Source of the DNA: a virus
Length of the DNA: 64,000 nucleotides
Virus record (IMG/VR): IMGVR_UViG_3300046507_000667
Location: 124,001 to 188,000 of that record
Reading direction: 5' to 3' (one strand)
A program made the position numbers and the translations under genes. The notes below the pieces were generated by a model. The model did no database searches. It had not been told where the DNA came from and worked only from the letters and a program-made list of their open reading frames with translations. Below, one piece after another: positions 25,238 through 34,914 of the stretch (its first letter is position 1; each line of letters opens with the position of its first letter).

Positions 25238-26323
25238 TTAAGCTTTAATGCAGCACAGTAGTGCCATATTATATGGACGACTTTCATTTACACCTGCTGC
25301 GACAGCATTTCCATAGATAGATACATTGTGAGCATGATTACCTGCATCACCTAATCCAACATTGTGAGCATGATTACCTGCACCATTTAAACCAATACTA
25401 TGGGTATGTCCACCTGCAGCGCCAGTCCAAATCCATCCATCATCAGTATCTGATTTAGCTGAACCAAGATTATTCATTGATGGACGAATTGGAGAGTTAC
25501 CCCAAGGACCGGCACTATCTTTTTCACCCCATGCACTATCATGCTGGTGGTCACCTACACCATCGGTCCATCCATTATGAGCATGATAACCTTGTGTATC
25601 GGCATAGACAGCATGGCTATGATATGCTTGTTGATCTGAGCTACCATTGTGACTGTGTGAAATATATCCATCTGGTTGGTAAGAACCAAAACCACGGCTT
25701 GGATCAACACCACGACCATCATCCCAAGCTCTAGGAAAAATAGACCGCATATCTGGAATATTAAAGGTAGTAAATCCATCACCTGCACCATACGTTGTGC
25801 CAATCACATTAAAGAGATTGACGTAATTTGTACGGTTCAGTGCGCTACCATTAAGTTTTAACCAGCCTTGTGGCGGTACTGAACCCATGAAGAACATGAT
25901 TGACCCTGTAGGGAAAATCTTGTTTAGATTGGTTGTAATCCATGCTGTATTAGGAATTGTTTTATCATTGCTATTAATATCTGGAGTAGGTACTGTAGGA
26001 ATACCAGTAAATGTCTGTCCAGACACATTAGCTTTTTTAGTAGGATCGAAGGTAGATGCAGACCATGCAGCATCATTATTTACATAGAGTTTATGTGTTG
26101 AAAACTCATAGTAAAAACCTTGTCCTGATGCATCTTTCATTCCTGCACCACTGCTAGACTCATAAAAGTTCTTAGCTGCAGTGAAAGGAAGTACAGCGCC
26201 AGTAGGACTTAGATAGTATCCATACCCTGTAATTGGATCAAAAAAGATTTCACCTTTAGATACCTTTGTTACATTAGTAGGATCATCCGTTACTGGAAAA
26301 TAAGAAACACGATTCTTTGCCAT
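25238..26323 (-). CDS. Tail-collar-domain fibre/tip protein B (361 aa)
   Basis: ATG 26323 follows AAAGGACTTC. Same layout as its neighbours: GEIFFD-containing N-terminal module, collar domain (PPQGWLKLNGSAL, YGAGDGFTTFNIPD), then a Gly/Asp/His-rich C-terminal region with seven HxH motifs. The N-terminal and collar parts are most alike among the three copies, while the His-rich part diverges, as expected for host-range variation. Confidence 0.85.
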   Translation of the reverse strand: MAKNRVSYFPVTDDPTNVTKVSKGEIFFDPITGYGYYLSPTGAVLPFTAAKNFYESSSGAGMKDASGQGFYYEFSTHKLYVNNDAAWSASTFDPTKKANVSGQTFTGIPTVPTPDINSNDKTIPNTAWITTNLNKIFPTGSIMFFMGSVPPQGWLKLNGSALNRTNYVNLFNVIGTTYGAGDGFTTFNIPDMRSIFPRAWDDGRGVDPSRGFGSYQPDGYISHSHNGSSDQQAYHSHAVYADTQGYHAHNGWTDGVGDHQHDSAWGEKDSAGPWGNSPIRPSMNNLGSAKSDTDDGWIWTGAAGGHTHSIGLNGAGNHAHNVGLGDAGNHAHNVSIYGNAVAAGVNESRPYNMALLCCIKA

Positions 26324-26332
26324 AGAAGTCCT

Positions 26333-27421
26333 TTAATACTTAACAAAAGGTCTAAAAGCAATATTTACAGGTCTAAATTCTTCAGCACCTTGATAATCTA
26401 ATGCTACATTATGGGCATGATTACCTACTGCTGCAACTGTAATATTGTGACCATGAATACCTTGTGCATCAGTACCAATATTATGACTATGACCACCTGC
26501 GCCACTTGTCAAAAATGCATAGTTATCAAAGTCATCACTATTTGTACCTAAATGGGTATTACTTCCATCATAATAACCAAAGCGAGCATATGACTGATCA
26601 CGTTCACCCCAAGGATTAACGTGTTGATGTTGACCTTGGAAATCAGTAGTTCCACCATGACCATGCCAACCTTGAGTATCAGTCCATGTAGAGTGATTAT
26701 GTTGACCTGCAGCAGCCATTGATGCTATATGAGTATGTGAGATAATAGCTTGTGCTTGGAAGGTATTTAAAGCACGTCCAGCATCAACACCACGACCATC
26801 ATCCCAACCACGAATGAAGTATCCACCAGCATTAGGAAGATTGAATGTAGTCGTTCCATCACCTGCACCAAAACCAGTACCAATCATTGCAAATAATGTT
26901 GCATATTGAGTACGACTTACTGCTTGGCCATTCATCAGCAACCAGCCATCAATATTATTAGCTGGAGTTGCACTCCATAATACTGTACCTGTGGCAACTG
27001 CTGAACTAACTCTTGAATTTACCCATGAAGTATTTGGAATTGTACCATCTGCACTGTTAATTGATGGAGTGGGTACCCTACCATTACTTAAAACTGGACT
27101 ATTCAGATTTGCTTTAAGGCTAGGATTAAAATTACCTGCAGTCCATACTAAATCACCACTAAATGTACCATCTGCATTTTCTTTACCTTGTAGATAAAGC
27201 TGTTTGTCTGCAAAATGGTAATATATCGAATTTGTACCATCATCGAATCCAGCATCTTTAGATGTCTGAATCCAATGTGGCGCTGACGTAAATGCTACAA
27301 CCTTACCACCATTAGTTAGATAATAACCTCGTCCATTCGTATCAAAGAAGATTTCACCTGGCTTTGCTTGAGTTGGAGTTGGCGTATCAATTAATGGCTT
27401 ATAAATAAGCGTTCTATTCAT
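26333..27421 (-). CDS. Tail-collar-domain fibre/tip protein C (362 aa)
   Basis: ATG 27421. First of the three tandem collar paralogues in transcription order: GEIFFD-containing N-terminal module, collar domain (IDGWLLMNGQAV, FGAGDGTTTFNLPN), and a C-terminal region with seven HxH motifs. Spacing to the next gene is 9 nt, so the three are co-transcribed. The terminator before it belongs to the 27478 gene. Confidence 0.85.
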   Translation of the reverse strand: MNRTLIYKPLIDTPTPTQAKPGEIFFDTNGRGYYLTNGGKVVAFTSAPHWIQTSKDAGFDDGTNSIYYHFADKQLYLQGKENADGTFSGDLVWTAGNFNPSLKANLNSPVLSNGRVPTPSINSADGTIPNTSWVNSRVSSAVATGTVLWSATPANNIDGWLLMNGQAVSRTQYATLFAMIGTGFGAGDGTTTFNLPNAGGYFIRGWDDGRGVDAGRALNTFQAQAIISHTHIASMAAAGQHNHSTWTDTQGWHGHGGTTDFQGQHQHVNPWGERDQSYARFGYYDGSNTHLGTNSDDFDNYAFLTSGAGGHSHNIGTDAQGIHGHNITVAAVGNHAHNVALDYQGAEEFRPVNIAFRPFVKY

Positions 27422-27443
27422 AATTCATTTCTCTTATATAGAA

Positions 27444-27473
27444 ATAGGATATCTACTTTCGTAGATACCCTAT
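27444..27473. terminator. Terminator hairpin
   Basis: Stem ATAGGATATCTAC/GTAGATACCCTAT with one mismatch and a TTTC loop, downstream of the minus gene 27478-28908. Confidence 0.75.
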
Positions 27474-27477
27474 TCAA

Positions 27478-28908
27478 TTAAAATACAGATGGATCGATAT
27501 CGCCAAATGCATCCCACTCATTATCACTGCTAATCTTAATAAGAGTAATAACGGAGCCTGTGCCTGAAGTATGAAGTCCGCCAGAAATTGGAGGATAAAT
27601 GGTTACAACTTCATCTGGGAAGTCTGTATCTACGATACCAGTAATGGCTACTTTACCTGTATTAGCTTGACGAATGATAATCTTATCACCAACACTAAAG
27701 CGCGGTGTAGCATTGGTAGGATCGTCCCAAGGTAATGAGTAAGTTACATCATTTGTACCTGTGTGACGAAGATAAGATGAAGCATCATTTGAATCCAGAT
27801 TAATATCAGTGGTATTATTTTTTACTGGAAAGCGTAGTAATGCCTTAGCTTGCTGTACTGCTGCAAGTGCTGATTGATTTGATACTTCTGCAGCTTTAGC
27901 TGAAGCATCTGCTGCACTAGCTTTAGCATTAATAGTTGGAAGTATATTAGTTGATAGATCAGTATACTTTGTAGAGAAATCAGTATAACTGGAACCAAAT
28001 GAATTATACTTACTATTAAATGCATTAATAGTATCATTTACTGTTGCAGCTGCAGTATTAAATGCATCTAAATTAGCTTTCGTAGTATCTTGATAGCCTT
28101 TAATAGTTGACTGAATTGTAGTTACAGCAGTCTTTACACCATTAACTGTAGTAACTGCATCATTAACAGTTTGAATTGTACTATTTAGCTGATCAAGTTG
28201 CTGGGAAGCTTGTGTAGCTAACTGCTGTGACTGAGTAATCTGGTTGTTAATAGTAGTTACTTGTTGTGCAATATTATTTGCAGCTTGAGTAGCACTATTA
28301 GCTGCAGTAGTTGCATCTTGAAGCATTTGAGTAACTTGAGTTACTGTACTTGATAGACGATTAGCTGCAGCTTGTGCATCAGTTGTAATAGCAGTTGCAC
28401 TTTGAATTGTAGTCGCTAAACCAGCTAATGTAGAATTAACTGAACTAGCAGAGTCTGAAGCAGTCTTTGCATCACGAGCAGCTTGTGCTGCTAAATCTTT
28501 CATTGTAGAAAGATCAACAGTGATATCATTAAAAGACTGGTTCATTGTATCTAAAACTTTCTGTGCATTTAGCGCAGAAGTAGCTGAAGCTTGAGCAGAT
28601 TGTGCTGCAGCATCAGCTTTCTGAGAAATTGTAACAGCCTGATCTACCACCTCATCACGGATTTCAGTAACATTAGCTGTCAAAAGTACAAGATTATCTT
28701 GACTTTGAAGAATAACGTTTAGAAGACGCTTATATGATGGAACTGGACCACTGTCAACTTGAACAATGGTATTTTCATCGCCGTTAATGATCGCATAAAT
28801 CTTGGCTGTAGCAGTTTCTCCACGCTCTACTAATGCCTCGATACGAGCATAGTAGTCTGATAAATCTAGTGAATCACCACCAGTATCTGAGTAATCTGGA
28901 GTTGCCAT
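27478..28908 (-). CDS. Coiled-coil tail-fibre-like protein (476 aa)
   Basis: ATG 28908. The N-terminal module (about 1-75) contains GDENT, VPSY and a D-Y-A segment shared with the 43446 product. It is followed by about 270 residues of Ala/Thr/Gln/Ser-rich sequence with heptad pattern, a probable long coiled-coil shaft, and a C-terminal beta-rich domain (about 365-476). Shaft plus shared N-terminal module suggests a trimeric fibre docking to the same tail site as the 43446 product. Confidence 0.7.
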   Translation of the reverse strand: MATPDYSDTGGDSLDLSDYYARIEALVERGETATAKIYAIINGDENTIVQVDSGPVPSYKRLLNVILQSQDNLVLLTANVTEIRDEVVDQAVTISQKADAAAQSAQASATSALNAQKVLDTMNQSFNDITVDLSTMKDLAAQAARDAKTASDSASSVNSTLAGLATTIQSATAITTDAQAAANRLSSTVTQVTQMLQDATTAANSATQAANNIAQQVTTINNQITQSQQLATQASQQLDQLNSTIQTVNDAVTTVNGVKTAVTTIQSTIKGYQDTTKANLDAFNTAAATVNDTINAFNSKYNSFGSSYTDFSTKYTDLSTNILPTINAKASAADASAKAAEVSNQSALAAVQQAKALLRFPVKNNTTDINLDSNDASSYLRHTGTNDVTYSLPWDDPTNATPRFSVGDKIIIRQANTGKVAITGIVDTDFPDEVVTIYPPISGGLHTSGTGSVITLIKISSDNEWDAFGDIDPSVF

Positions 28909-29014
28909 ATTTTAGCCTTATAAACTTGAATAAGAATTCTTAAGCTTGTGAACTATAAACATGTTTGCAATAAAGCTATATATGCAAAAAGAAAAGTAAT
29001 TAAAGTGATAAAAC

Positions 29015-29044
29015 CCCTATACCCTCTTTTATAAGGGTATAGGG
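29015..29044. terminator. Terminator hairpin, CCCTATACC class
   Basis: Stem CCCTATACCCT/AGGGTATAGGG downstream of the minus gene 29070-29675. Confidence 0.85.
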
Positions 29045-29069
29045 ATTCGACTTGCTTTTATTTTTATGC

Positions 29070-29675
29070 TTAGCTACTTGGAGTAGTCGTTGTATCTACT
29101 ACAGAAGCTACCGATTGTCTACGGATATTAATAAAGATACAGGCAGGTTCAGAGACTTGCCCATAAATATTAATGAATCGATAACTAAAGCTTTCACGAC
29201 CATCCTGATACTTTGGTAGATAAGCAATAGACTTTCTATCAGATCCAATTCGAGCAATACCTGCAGCTGGTCTGGAAAGAATTTCAGGATAGAATGGAAC
29301 ACCGATCTGAAATCCTGGACCTACTGATTCTTGAATTGGTGCTAGTGGAATGACAAATCTTTCAAATGCCATTACATCATACCATTTACGAAGAACGTAA
29401 TTACCAGCTGTGTTTACTGTAAGTTTACCATTGACAATATCAAAGTCACGTAGTTTACCATTCAGTAAAGTAGGATTAGTTAGAGGAACCCCATTAGCAA
29501 GAACATCAATCGACCCTAATGTATAACTACCATCAAAATTAATAGATGTAGTAAACGAGATATCCTCATATGCAGGAATCGGGGTCCAATCGTCTGGTGT
29601 CCATTCTAGAATAGCATCAACGTTGCCAGCAACGGGATCAGCATATCTAAAAATAGTATCAGATGTTACACCCAT
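29070..29675 (-). CDS. Unknown tail-associated beta-rich protein (201 aa)
   Basis: ATG 29675 lies 12 nt after the stop of the 1,166-residue gene, so the two are co-transcribed. The product is beta-rich with many Pro, Tyr and Ile, and a Thr/Ser-rich C-terminus. No domain recognised; the setting within the tail block suggests a baseplate or fibre accessory. Confidence 0.65.
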   Translation of the reverse strand: MGVTSDTIFRYADPVAGNVDAILEWTPDDWTPIPAYEDISFTTSINFDGSYTLGSIDVLANGVPLTNPTLLNGKLRDFDIVNGKLTVNTAGNYVLRKWYDVMAFERFVIPLAPIQESVGPGFQIGVPFYPEILSRPAAGIARIGSDRKSIAYLPKYQDGRESFSYRFINIYGQVSEPACIFINIRRQSVASVVDTTTTPSS

Positions 29676-29687
29676 GATTAATCCTTA

Positions 29688-32600
29688 TTAGTTAATCCAG
29701 AGACGTTGACCATTACTGTTATTTCTTGAGATAGGAATAATACTACAGACAATACCTGTTGCTACATCAGGAATAACGAGAAAGCCATAACGACCTTGTG
29801 AATCTTGGAAATACTGTACTTTACTTGGATCAAGACCCATTTCAGCTACATAGTTCTTAGCAACAGCCAAACTACCAAGTCCAGTAGTCTTTGCATCAAT
29901 ATTATAAGTTACAATAGATGTATCATATACCATATATTGTAAGAAATTAGCAATAGTCTTATCCACTGGACGACGTGAATAGGCTTTACTAATATCAATC
30001 TTGTATACTGTATTAGAAGACTTTAGACCATATGTAGGTGAAATTGCAAAGAACTTAGTTATTCCTCTTACCATAAAGGTAGGATTCTGTACAAATACTT
30101 TAGCTTGACCTGCTTGCTGATAGGTCATATCAGTATAAATAAATACAGCGCTTCTTGGTGGAGCAGTCTCTCTGTACACTCCTTCCATATGAATATCAGG
30201 ACGTATTACGACTGTTACATTTTGCCATAGGTTCAATGCAAAGTCTTGTGTACGTTGAGCATATGCTGAATCTACTTGCTGTTGACTACCATAAAGACTG
30301 TAATTATACTGTGCAAGTATATTATAGGAATTACTATCTGTACTAGATATACCATAATTAGCCGTGGCTACATTAATATTGGTAGGCTTAAGGCTAGTCA
30401 TACTATTTGTATAACTATATGAGCCATTAATACTTAATGTATTATAACTCATATTAAATGAAGGTCGATTAAAATCTCCATTATTAATAGGTATAAAGAC
30501 ACTATTTACACCAATTTTAACTGTAGCTACATTATATATAAACCTATCACCATAGCTAATAAAATATGGATCATGTGCTAAATGCACCTGATATCCTGTC
30601 ATATTGTACCACTTATCATATGAATATGCAGAATTAACTGCACTCAGGATATATCCAAAAGCTACAGCTTTTTTGATAGTTGATACATTGTAAATATAAT
30701 TTGCTTGAGTTAAATAGCTTGGCGCAGTATTTTGTACACCAATACTATAACCGCTATTAACCATTTGCATATTTAAGTTAGATGTATTTCCATAAGCAAC
30801 TCCAGCATAATACATAACTTCAAATACAACTGAATTATATGTATTAGATGTAGCTAGAATATTTGGTCTACTTAATGGATAACCATCTACTGTAGCAGCT
30901 ATTACTTTATTGATACCACTATCAAATTTATTAGCATCAATAGACTCAATATGTGTATCAATACCAAGATAACCATTTACTATACTAGATTGTAAATCAG
31001 TTCGTGTTACATCATATGTATTACCATAGACTGTCAATGTTGTTCGTCTTGGATCTGGTAATTCATAATTAACTGATTGTAGTTGAGTCGAATCATGTAC
31101 TAATATGGTTTGGTCCATACTAAATACTGGACGATCCAATACATCTGGAATTGGCTGATCTTGAGATAATACTGTTGTAGAATCCTTTAATTGATAATCA
31201 TAGTACTGATCTGGTTGAGTCCATCGACGAGTTACTAATGCATTATCAAAGAATGCAACTACTGAATCCTGAGTTGAACCTACACCTTGGACAATTTCAG
31301 TTGTTTCAGGTAATTTTGTAGGTTGTGAGTTTAGCATATAGATATTATCTTCTAATTGCTGTTCAACCTCATACTTAACTACACCCTGAATAGGAATTGG
31401 TAAAGCTTGTAGTGTTACAATATGATTACCATACGCATCGTCAATATAATGGTATGATCGAGTTTGAGCCATCATCTGCATTAGATAACGGATATCAATT
31501 GTATGACCATTACCTACTGTACCAGTATCAATGAAGTCAGCATCAGTACCAGTACCATTCTTATCAATAGCAAACTGAAGAATACCCGGTTCTTTTGTAG
31601 TTAATGTACAAGTAAACCCTTCAGTCATACCAGTAATAGTCTGTGAGTCAGTCTCAATCAAAGTACCTGGAAATACATCAGTTGCTGAAGGTAATGTAAT
31701 TGGATTTGGTACTAAATTTGGTATAGAACGGAATACAAATGTTATTGGCTCAAATTCACTTAAAAGTTGGAGCACCCTTGAGTCGTAGTAATTAGTAAAC
31801 GCTGGACATGTAATACTAAGAACTGCGCCGTTTTCGAGGTACCCTGACGTAAACGCTTGACCATTATATTGAACCGTAAAACCATCGATATTATCAAATT
31901 GCACAAACTGTGCTCGTGCAAAGCTTAATGTATACGAAATAGTTTTAGCTGTGTTTAAAGGAATATCAAGAGTCTGTACTACTACACCAACTTTTGGTTG
32001 ATAAACTAAAAATGGTGGAGTAATATCAGTATATAGTGATGTGATATAGAATTCTTTATTCAATGCTGTAGAAGCATATGCAAAGTTGACATCTGGCGCA
32101 GATTTAAGTACACCATTATCAAAATATTCATTATCTGAAAGTGATGCAATATATTCATCACTATTATCTGATGATACACCTGTTGCTAAGAATTTCGTTT
32201 CATATTCAATAGTGTAAGTATAATCAAGATTATTGAATGTAATTACACGGTTATTATATGCATCAACTACCCATACTTTAGAAGCAATAGTAGTATCAAT
32301 TTGATTATCTGATGCAATAGAAGTAAATACACTATTAGCTGTAGCAAATCTTGTTGTAAGATTGCCACTGAGCCAAGTATAAATACCTTTGTTATTAGTA
32401 ACCCAAATGACATCTTTAATATCAGTAAAGATAGCAGTTGGATTTAAATTAGTCATTGGATATGAATGAACTAATGAAATTACAGTACTAACGGCACTAT
32501 ATACATTAATCTTATCATCATATGCTACAATAATCTGACTTTGCTGATTAGATGTTGCATATCTAGCATTTGCTGGAATTGCAAATGCTGCAGCATTATT

Positions 32601-33188
32601 CAAAGAAAAATCAGCATTAACTGGAATAATACTGTTTTCAGTTACAATATAGTCATATGCTACAGCTGTATCATCCTGAGTCCATAATGGGGTATAGACT
32701 GATGCAATAGGCATCGATGTAAGTGTAGCTTTTTTGACTTCATTTGTAGCACTGAAAAACCACACATCTTTCTTTACATAGTCAAAAACTGTTGTAACGT
32801 CAGATGGTGTAAATGTTTGTGTAGGTGTATATGGAGTCTCAATGACTGCAGCTGTATCAGTATCAATACTGATAAACTTTCCATATGAAGTACCTGTCAT
32901 TTGACGAAGCTTTGAGGCATCATCAAGGTAATAATAACGTCCTGCTGCAGGTGGAGTTACAATACACCAGTCAAAAGTCTTTCCAAGATACGATACTGGA
33001 ATAGTCTTACTTGTTGTAGTACTGGTAGAGATCGTAAACGAATCATTTTGTTTGACATTGATGTCAGTATTTGGCTGATACGTTGTCCCATTGTAAGTAA
33101 CTGTAGCATTAACGTTTAATACCCCTGATAAATCGGCAGTCACTGTTGTAGAAACAGTACCACTGCCATAAGTAACTGGAATATACAT
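29688..33188 (-). CDS. Very large tail-fibre or baseplate-associated protein (1,166 aa)
   Basis: ATG 33188 follows AAAAAGGACTG. Beta-rich throughout with high Thr, Ser, Tyr, Asn and Val, few charged residues and no long coiled coil. Residues about 120-380 show recurring W-V-x-D/N-x-Y-N-x-R-V and W-V-T-N-N-K-G-I-Y-T-type segments reminiscent of beta-propeller blades. A C-terminal part with PLSRP and long Tyr/Asn-rich beta stretches may be the receptor-facing region. Structural role by context; the blade reading is tentative. Confidence 0.7.
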   Translation of the reverse strand: MYIPVTYGSGTVSTTVTADLSGVLNVNATVTYNGTTYQPNTDINVKQNDSFTISTSTTTSKTIPVSYLGKTFDWCIVTPPAAGRYYYLDDASKLRQMTGTSYGKFISIDTDTAAVIETPYTPTQTFTPSDVTTVFDYVKKDVWFFSATNEVKKATLTSMPIASVYTPLWTQDDTAVAYDYIVTENSIIPVNADFSLNNAAAFAIPANARYATSNQQSQIIVAYDDKINVYSAVSTVISLVHSYPMTNLNPTAIFTDIKDVIWVTNNKGIYTWLSGNLTTRFATANSVFTSIASDNQIDTTIASKVWVVDAYNNRVITFNNLDYTYTIEYETKFLATGVSSDNSDEYIASLSDNEYFDNGVLKSAPDVNFAYASTALNKEFYITSLYTDITPPFLVYQPKVGVVVQTLDIPLNTAKTISYTLSFARAQFVQFDNIDGFTVQYNGQAFTSGYLENGAVLSITCPAFTNYYDSRVLQLLSEFEPITFVFRSIPNLVPNPITLPSATDVFPGTLIETDSQTITGMTEGFTCTLTTKEPGILQFAIDKNGTGTDADFIDTGTVGNGHTIDIRYLMQMMAQTRSYHYIDDAYGNHIVTLQALPIPIQGVVKYEVEQQLEDNIYMLNSQPTKLPETTEIVQGVGSTQDSVVAFFDNALVTRRWTQPDQYYDYQLKDSTTVLSQDQPIPDVLDRPVFSMDQTILVHDSTQLQSVNYELPDPRRTTLTVYGNTYDVTRTDLQSSIVNGYLGIDTHIESIDANKFDSGINKVIAATVDGYPLSRPNILATSNTYNSVVFEVMYYAGVAYGNTSNLNMQMVNSGYSIGVQNTAPSYLTQANYIYNVSTIKKAVAFGYILSAVNSAYSYDKWYNMTGYQVHLAHDPYFISYGDRFIYNVATVKIGVNSVFIPINNGDFNRPSFNMSYNTLSINGSYSYTNSMTSLKPTNINVATANYGISSTDSNSYNILAQYNYSLYGSQQQVDSAYAQRTQDFALNLWQNVTVVIRPDIHMEGVYRETAPPRSAVFIYTDMTYQQAGQAKVFVQNPTFMVRGITKFFAISPTYGLKSSNTVYKIDISKAYSRRPVDKTIANFLQYMVYDTSIVTYNIDAKTTGLGSLAVAKNYVAEMGLDPSKVQYFQDSQGRYGFLVIPDVATGIVCSIIPISRNNSNGQRLWIN

Positions 33189-33207
33189 TTTACAGTCCTT
33201 TTTCTAT

Positions 33208-33225
33208 AAGTATCATAGGATACTT
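33208..33225. repeat. Short dyad in leader of the 29688 gene
   Basis: AAGTATC/GATACTT with a short spacer, about 20-37 nt before ATG 33188, may form a leader hairpin. Confidence 0.35.
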
Positions 33226-33264
33226 CTGTCATGCATTAATTAACTAATAAAAGGTTAAAGAAAT

Positions 33265-33292
33265 CCCTATACTGGCATTGACCAGTATAGGG
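33265..33292. terminator. Terminator hairpin, CCCTATACTGG variant
   Basis: Perfect 11-bp stem CCCTATACTGG/CCAGTATAGGG downstream of the minus gene 33317-34630, closing the LamG-like fibre operon. Confidence 0.85.
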
Positions 33293-33316
33293 AATTAATA
33301 AGCTTTCATCAGTCAA

Positions 33317-34630
33317 CTAGGTAGTAAAACCTACTTCAAGGTTTGCTAAATCTGCCGCTCCAAATAATGTACCATCTTTACGAGCAGTAAATAAACCATT
33401 CATAGGATAGGCGGAACCTACTGGAACTGAATTAGGTGCAAAAGCAGTATCGATAGTTGTATTTGGATTTGAACTATTATAAGTACTAGCAGATAGACTC
33501 ATAGCTGAGTCACTAGAATTAAAGGAAGTAGCATTTACACCAATTCCAAAAATATTTTTTGGTACTTTTGAAAATGGAAATTTATAAGTATCTTTAATTC
33601 CAATAGTCGTTGCTGATACATATTCAGTGGCAGACATAGCTTCATAATAGTTCAATCTACCTGCATCAAAACGACTAAAATTAGAATTACTTCCATTGGC
33701 ATTTGGTGATACTCTACTAATATACTGCGGACCAATAGGAAATTGCATATTTGGATCAGCTGTACCAGTACTATAGATGATTAAATCATCCAACCAGAAT
33801 CCGCCACCCTTGGTATATCCATTCCAAGGACTACCAAATGCTACATATGGATAAGATTGAGCAGTAGTTGAGCCAGGATTACCTAATCCTTCATCAACAG
33901 GACCACCAAATTCCATATTACCATCAATATATGTTATTGAATATGATCGATGATATATTGTACTTGCTTGAGTCCATGTATATTGAAAACCAAGCATCTC
34001 AATCCAATGCCATTTATTGTCATTCAACTGAGTAGTTCCAGTCACTAATGGCTGAGTATAGATTGAATTAAAGCAAGGATTAGCAAAAACAATACTACCC
34101 TTATTATAATAAATATCCATCCAGCCAAGACTATCTGTGGATGACGATGCCATAGCTGCAAGAGAAGCTGGTCTTGTCATAAATCGGCAATAAGCAACAC
34201 CATTACCATACCACACATTAGGATCAAATCTAACCCAGAAACCAATAGCGGTTGTTATATTAACTGAAGGAGTTAATAAGCTTGGATCTGGTGCTGCAGA
34301 TAAGGTACCGAAATTTTTTCTATTACTCAATGCATTGCCAATTGGAGAAAATCCAACACAAGACATAAGAGGAAAATAGAGACTTGACGGACTAGATGGA
34401 ATTGCAGGATTTTGCCTATCTACTAAAGGTTTAACTGTCGTACTAATACCAATTGTCCATGTCGATGGAGTGCTAGAATTAGCTCTAGATCCACTATCAT
34501 ATACAGTAGCTGTATTATAACTAAATGCATTAAGTGCAGATGCTGCATTTGTAAATACATTACTAGCTGTTAATGCTGTAGCATGGGCTAAATTTGGATA
34601 ATCAAAACCTTCATAACGAAGGACAGCCAT
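33317..34630 (-). CDS. LamG-like tail fibre paralogue D (437 aa)
   Basis: ATG 34630 follows AGGAGGATTT. Begins with the family's YEGFDYP motif and has the shared landmarks GFWVRF, WHWIEM, FWLDDLIIY and a FPIG segment, which fit a concanavalin/LamG-like beta-sandwich. The C-terminal third is variable. Last of four paralogues in transcription order, preceded by the 88-residue repeat protein. Expected location: distal tail fibre or receptor-binding apparatus. Confidence 0.75.
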   Translation of the reverse strand: MAVLRYEGFDYPNLAHATALTASNVFTNAASALNAFSYNTATVYDSGSRANSSTPSTWTIGISTTVKPLVDRQNPAIPSSPSSLYFPLMSCVGFSPIGNALSNRKNFGTLSAAPDPSLLTPSVNITTAIGFWVRFDPNVWYGNGVAYCRFMTRPASLAAMASSSTDSLGWMDIYYNKGSIVFANPCFNSIYTQPLVTGTTQLNDNKWHWIEMLGFQYTWTQASTIYHRSYSITYIDGNMEFGGPVDEGLGNPGSTTAQSYPYVAFGSPWNGYTKGGGFWLDDLIIYSTGTADPNMQFPIGPQYISRVSPNANGSNSNFSRFDAGRLNYYEAMSATEYVSATTIGIKDTYKFPFSKVPKNIFGIGVNATSFNSSDSAMSLSASTYNSSNPNTTIDTAFAPNSVPVGSAYPMNGLFTARKDGTLFGAADLANLEVGFTT

Positions 34631-34638
34631 AAATCCTC

Positions 34639-34905
34639 CTATGAGAGATTTTTAATTGCTTTTTTTGGACGTGAAATATTAGGCTTAGTTGCAGCAGAAT
34701 AAATAATATCATATGTAACATTATTTACTTGTAAGCCCTTTGCAAAACTACAAATGAAGTCAAAATACATATTGTTTATCGTAATTCGACGATCATCAAC
34801 ATTTGCCACAAAATCATATGACATATTATCAAATGTGATTTTGCGGTCATCAATATTTGTTATAAAGTCATAAGAAGTATTATCGAAGCCAAATTGATTA
34901 GCCAT
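34639..34905 (-). CDS. 18-residue-repeat protein, short version (88 aa)
   Basis: ATG 34905 follows AAGGAAATAAT. Contains about four repeats of 18 residues, each with a YDF-type beta segment and a D-D-R end (NIDDR, NVDDR), then the C-terminal RPKKAIKNLS shared with the 36254 product. It lies between two LamG-like fibres with 8-9 nt gaps. Function unknown; a small fibre adaptor or chaperone is an inference. Confidence 0.7.
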   Translation of the reverse strand: MANQFGFDNTSYDFITNIDDRKITFDNMSYDFVANVDDRRITINNMYFDFICSFAKGLQVNNVTYDIIYSAATKPNISRPKKAIKNLS

Positions 34906-34914
34906 ATTATTTCC

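Noticed and set aside
24149-27421. HNH nuclease motifs (HNH and HTH strings)
   Set aside because: These are HxH metal-binding repeats in Gly-rich tail-collar proteins; no beta-beta-alpha nuclease context is present.
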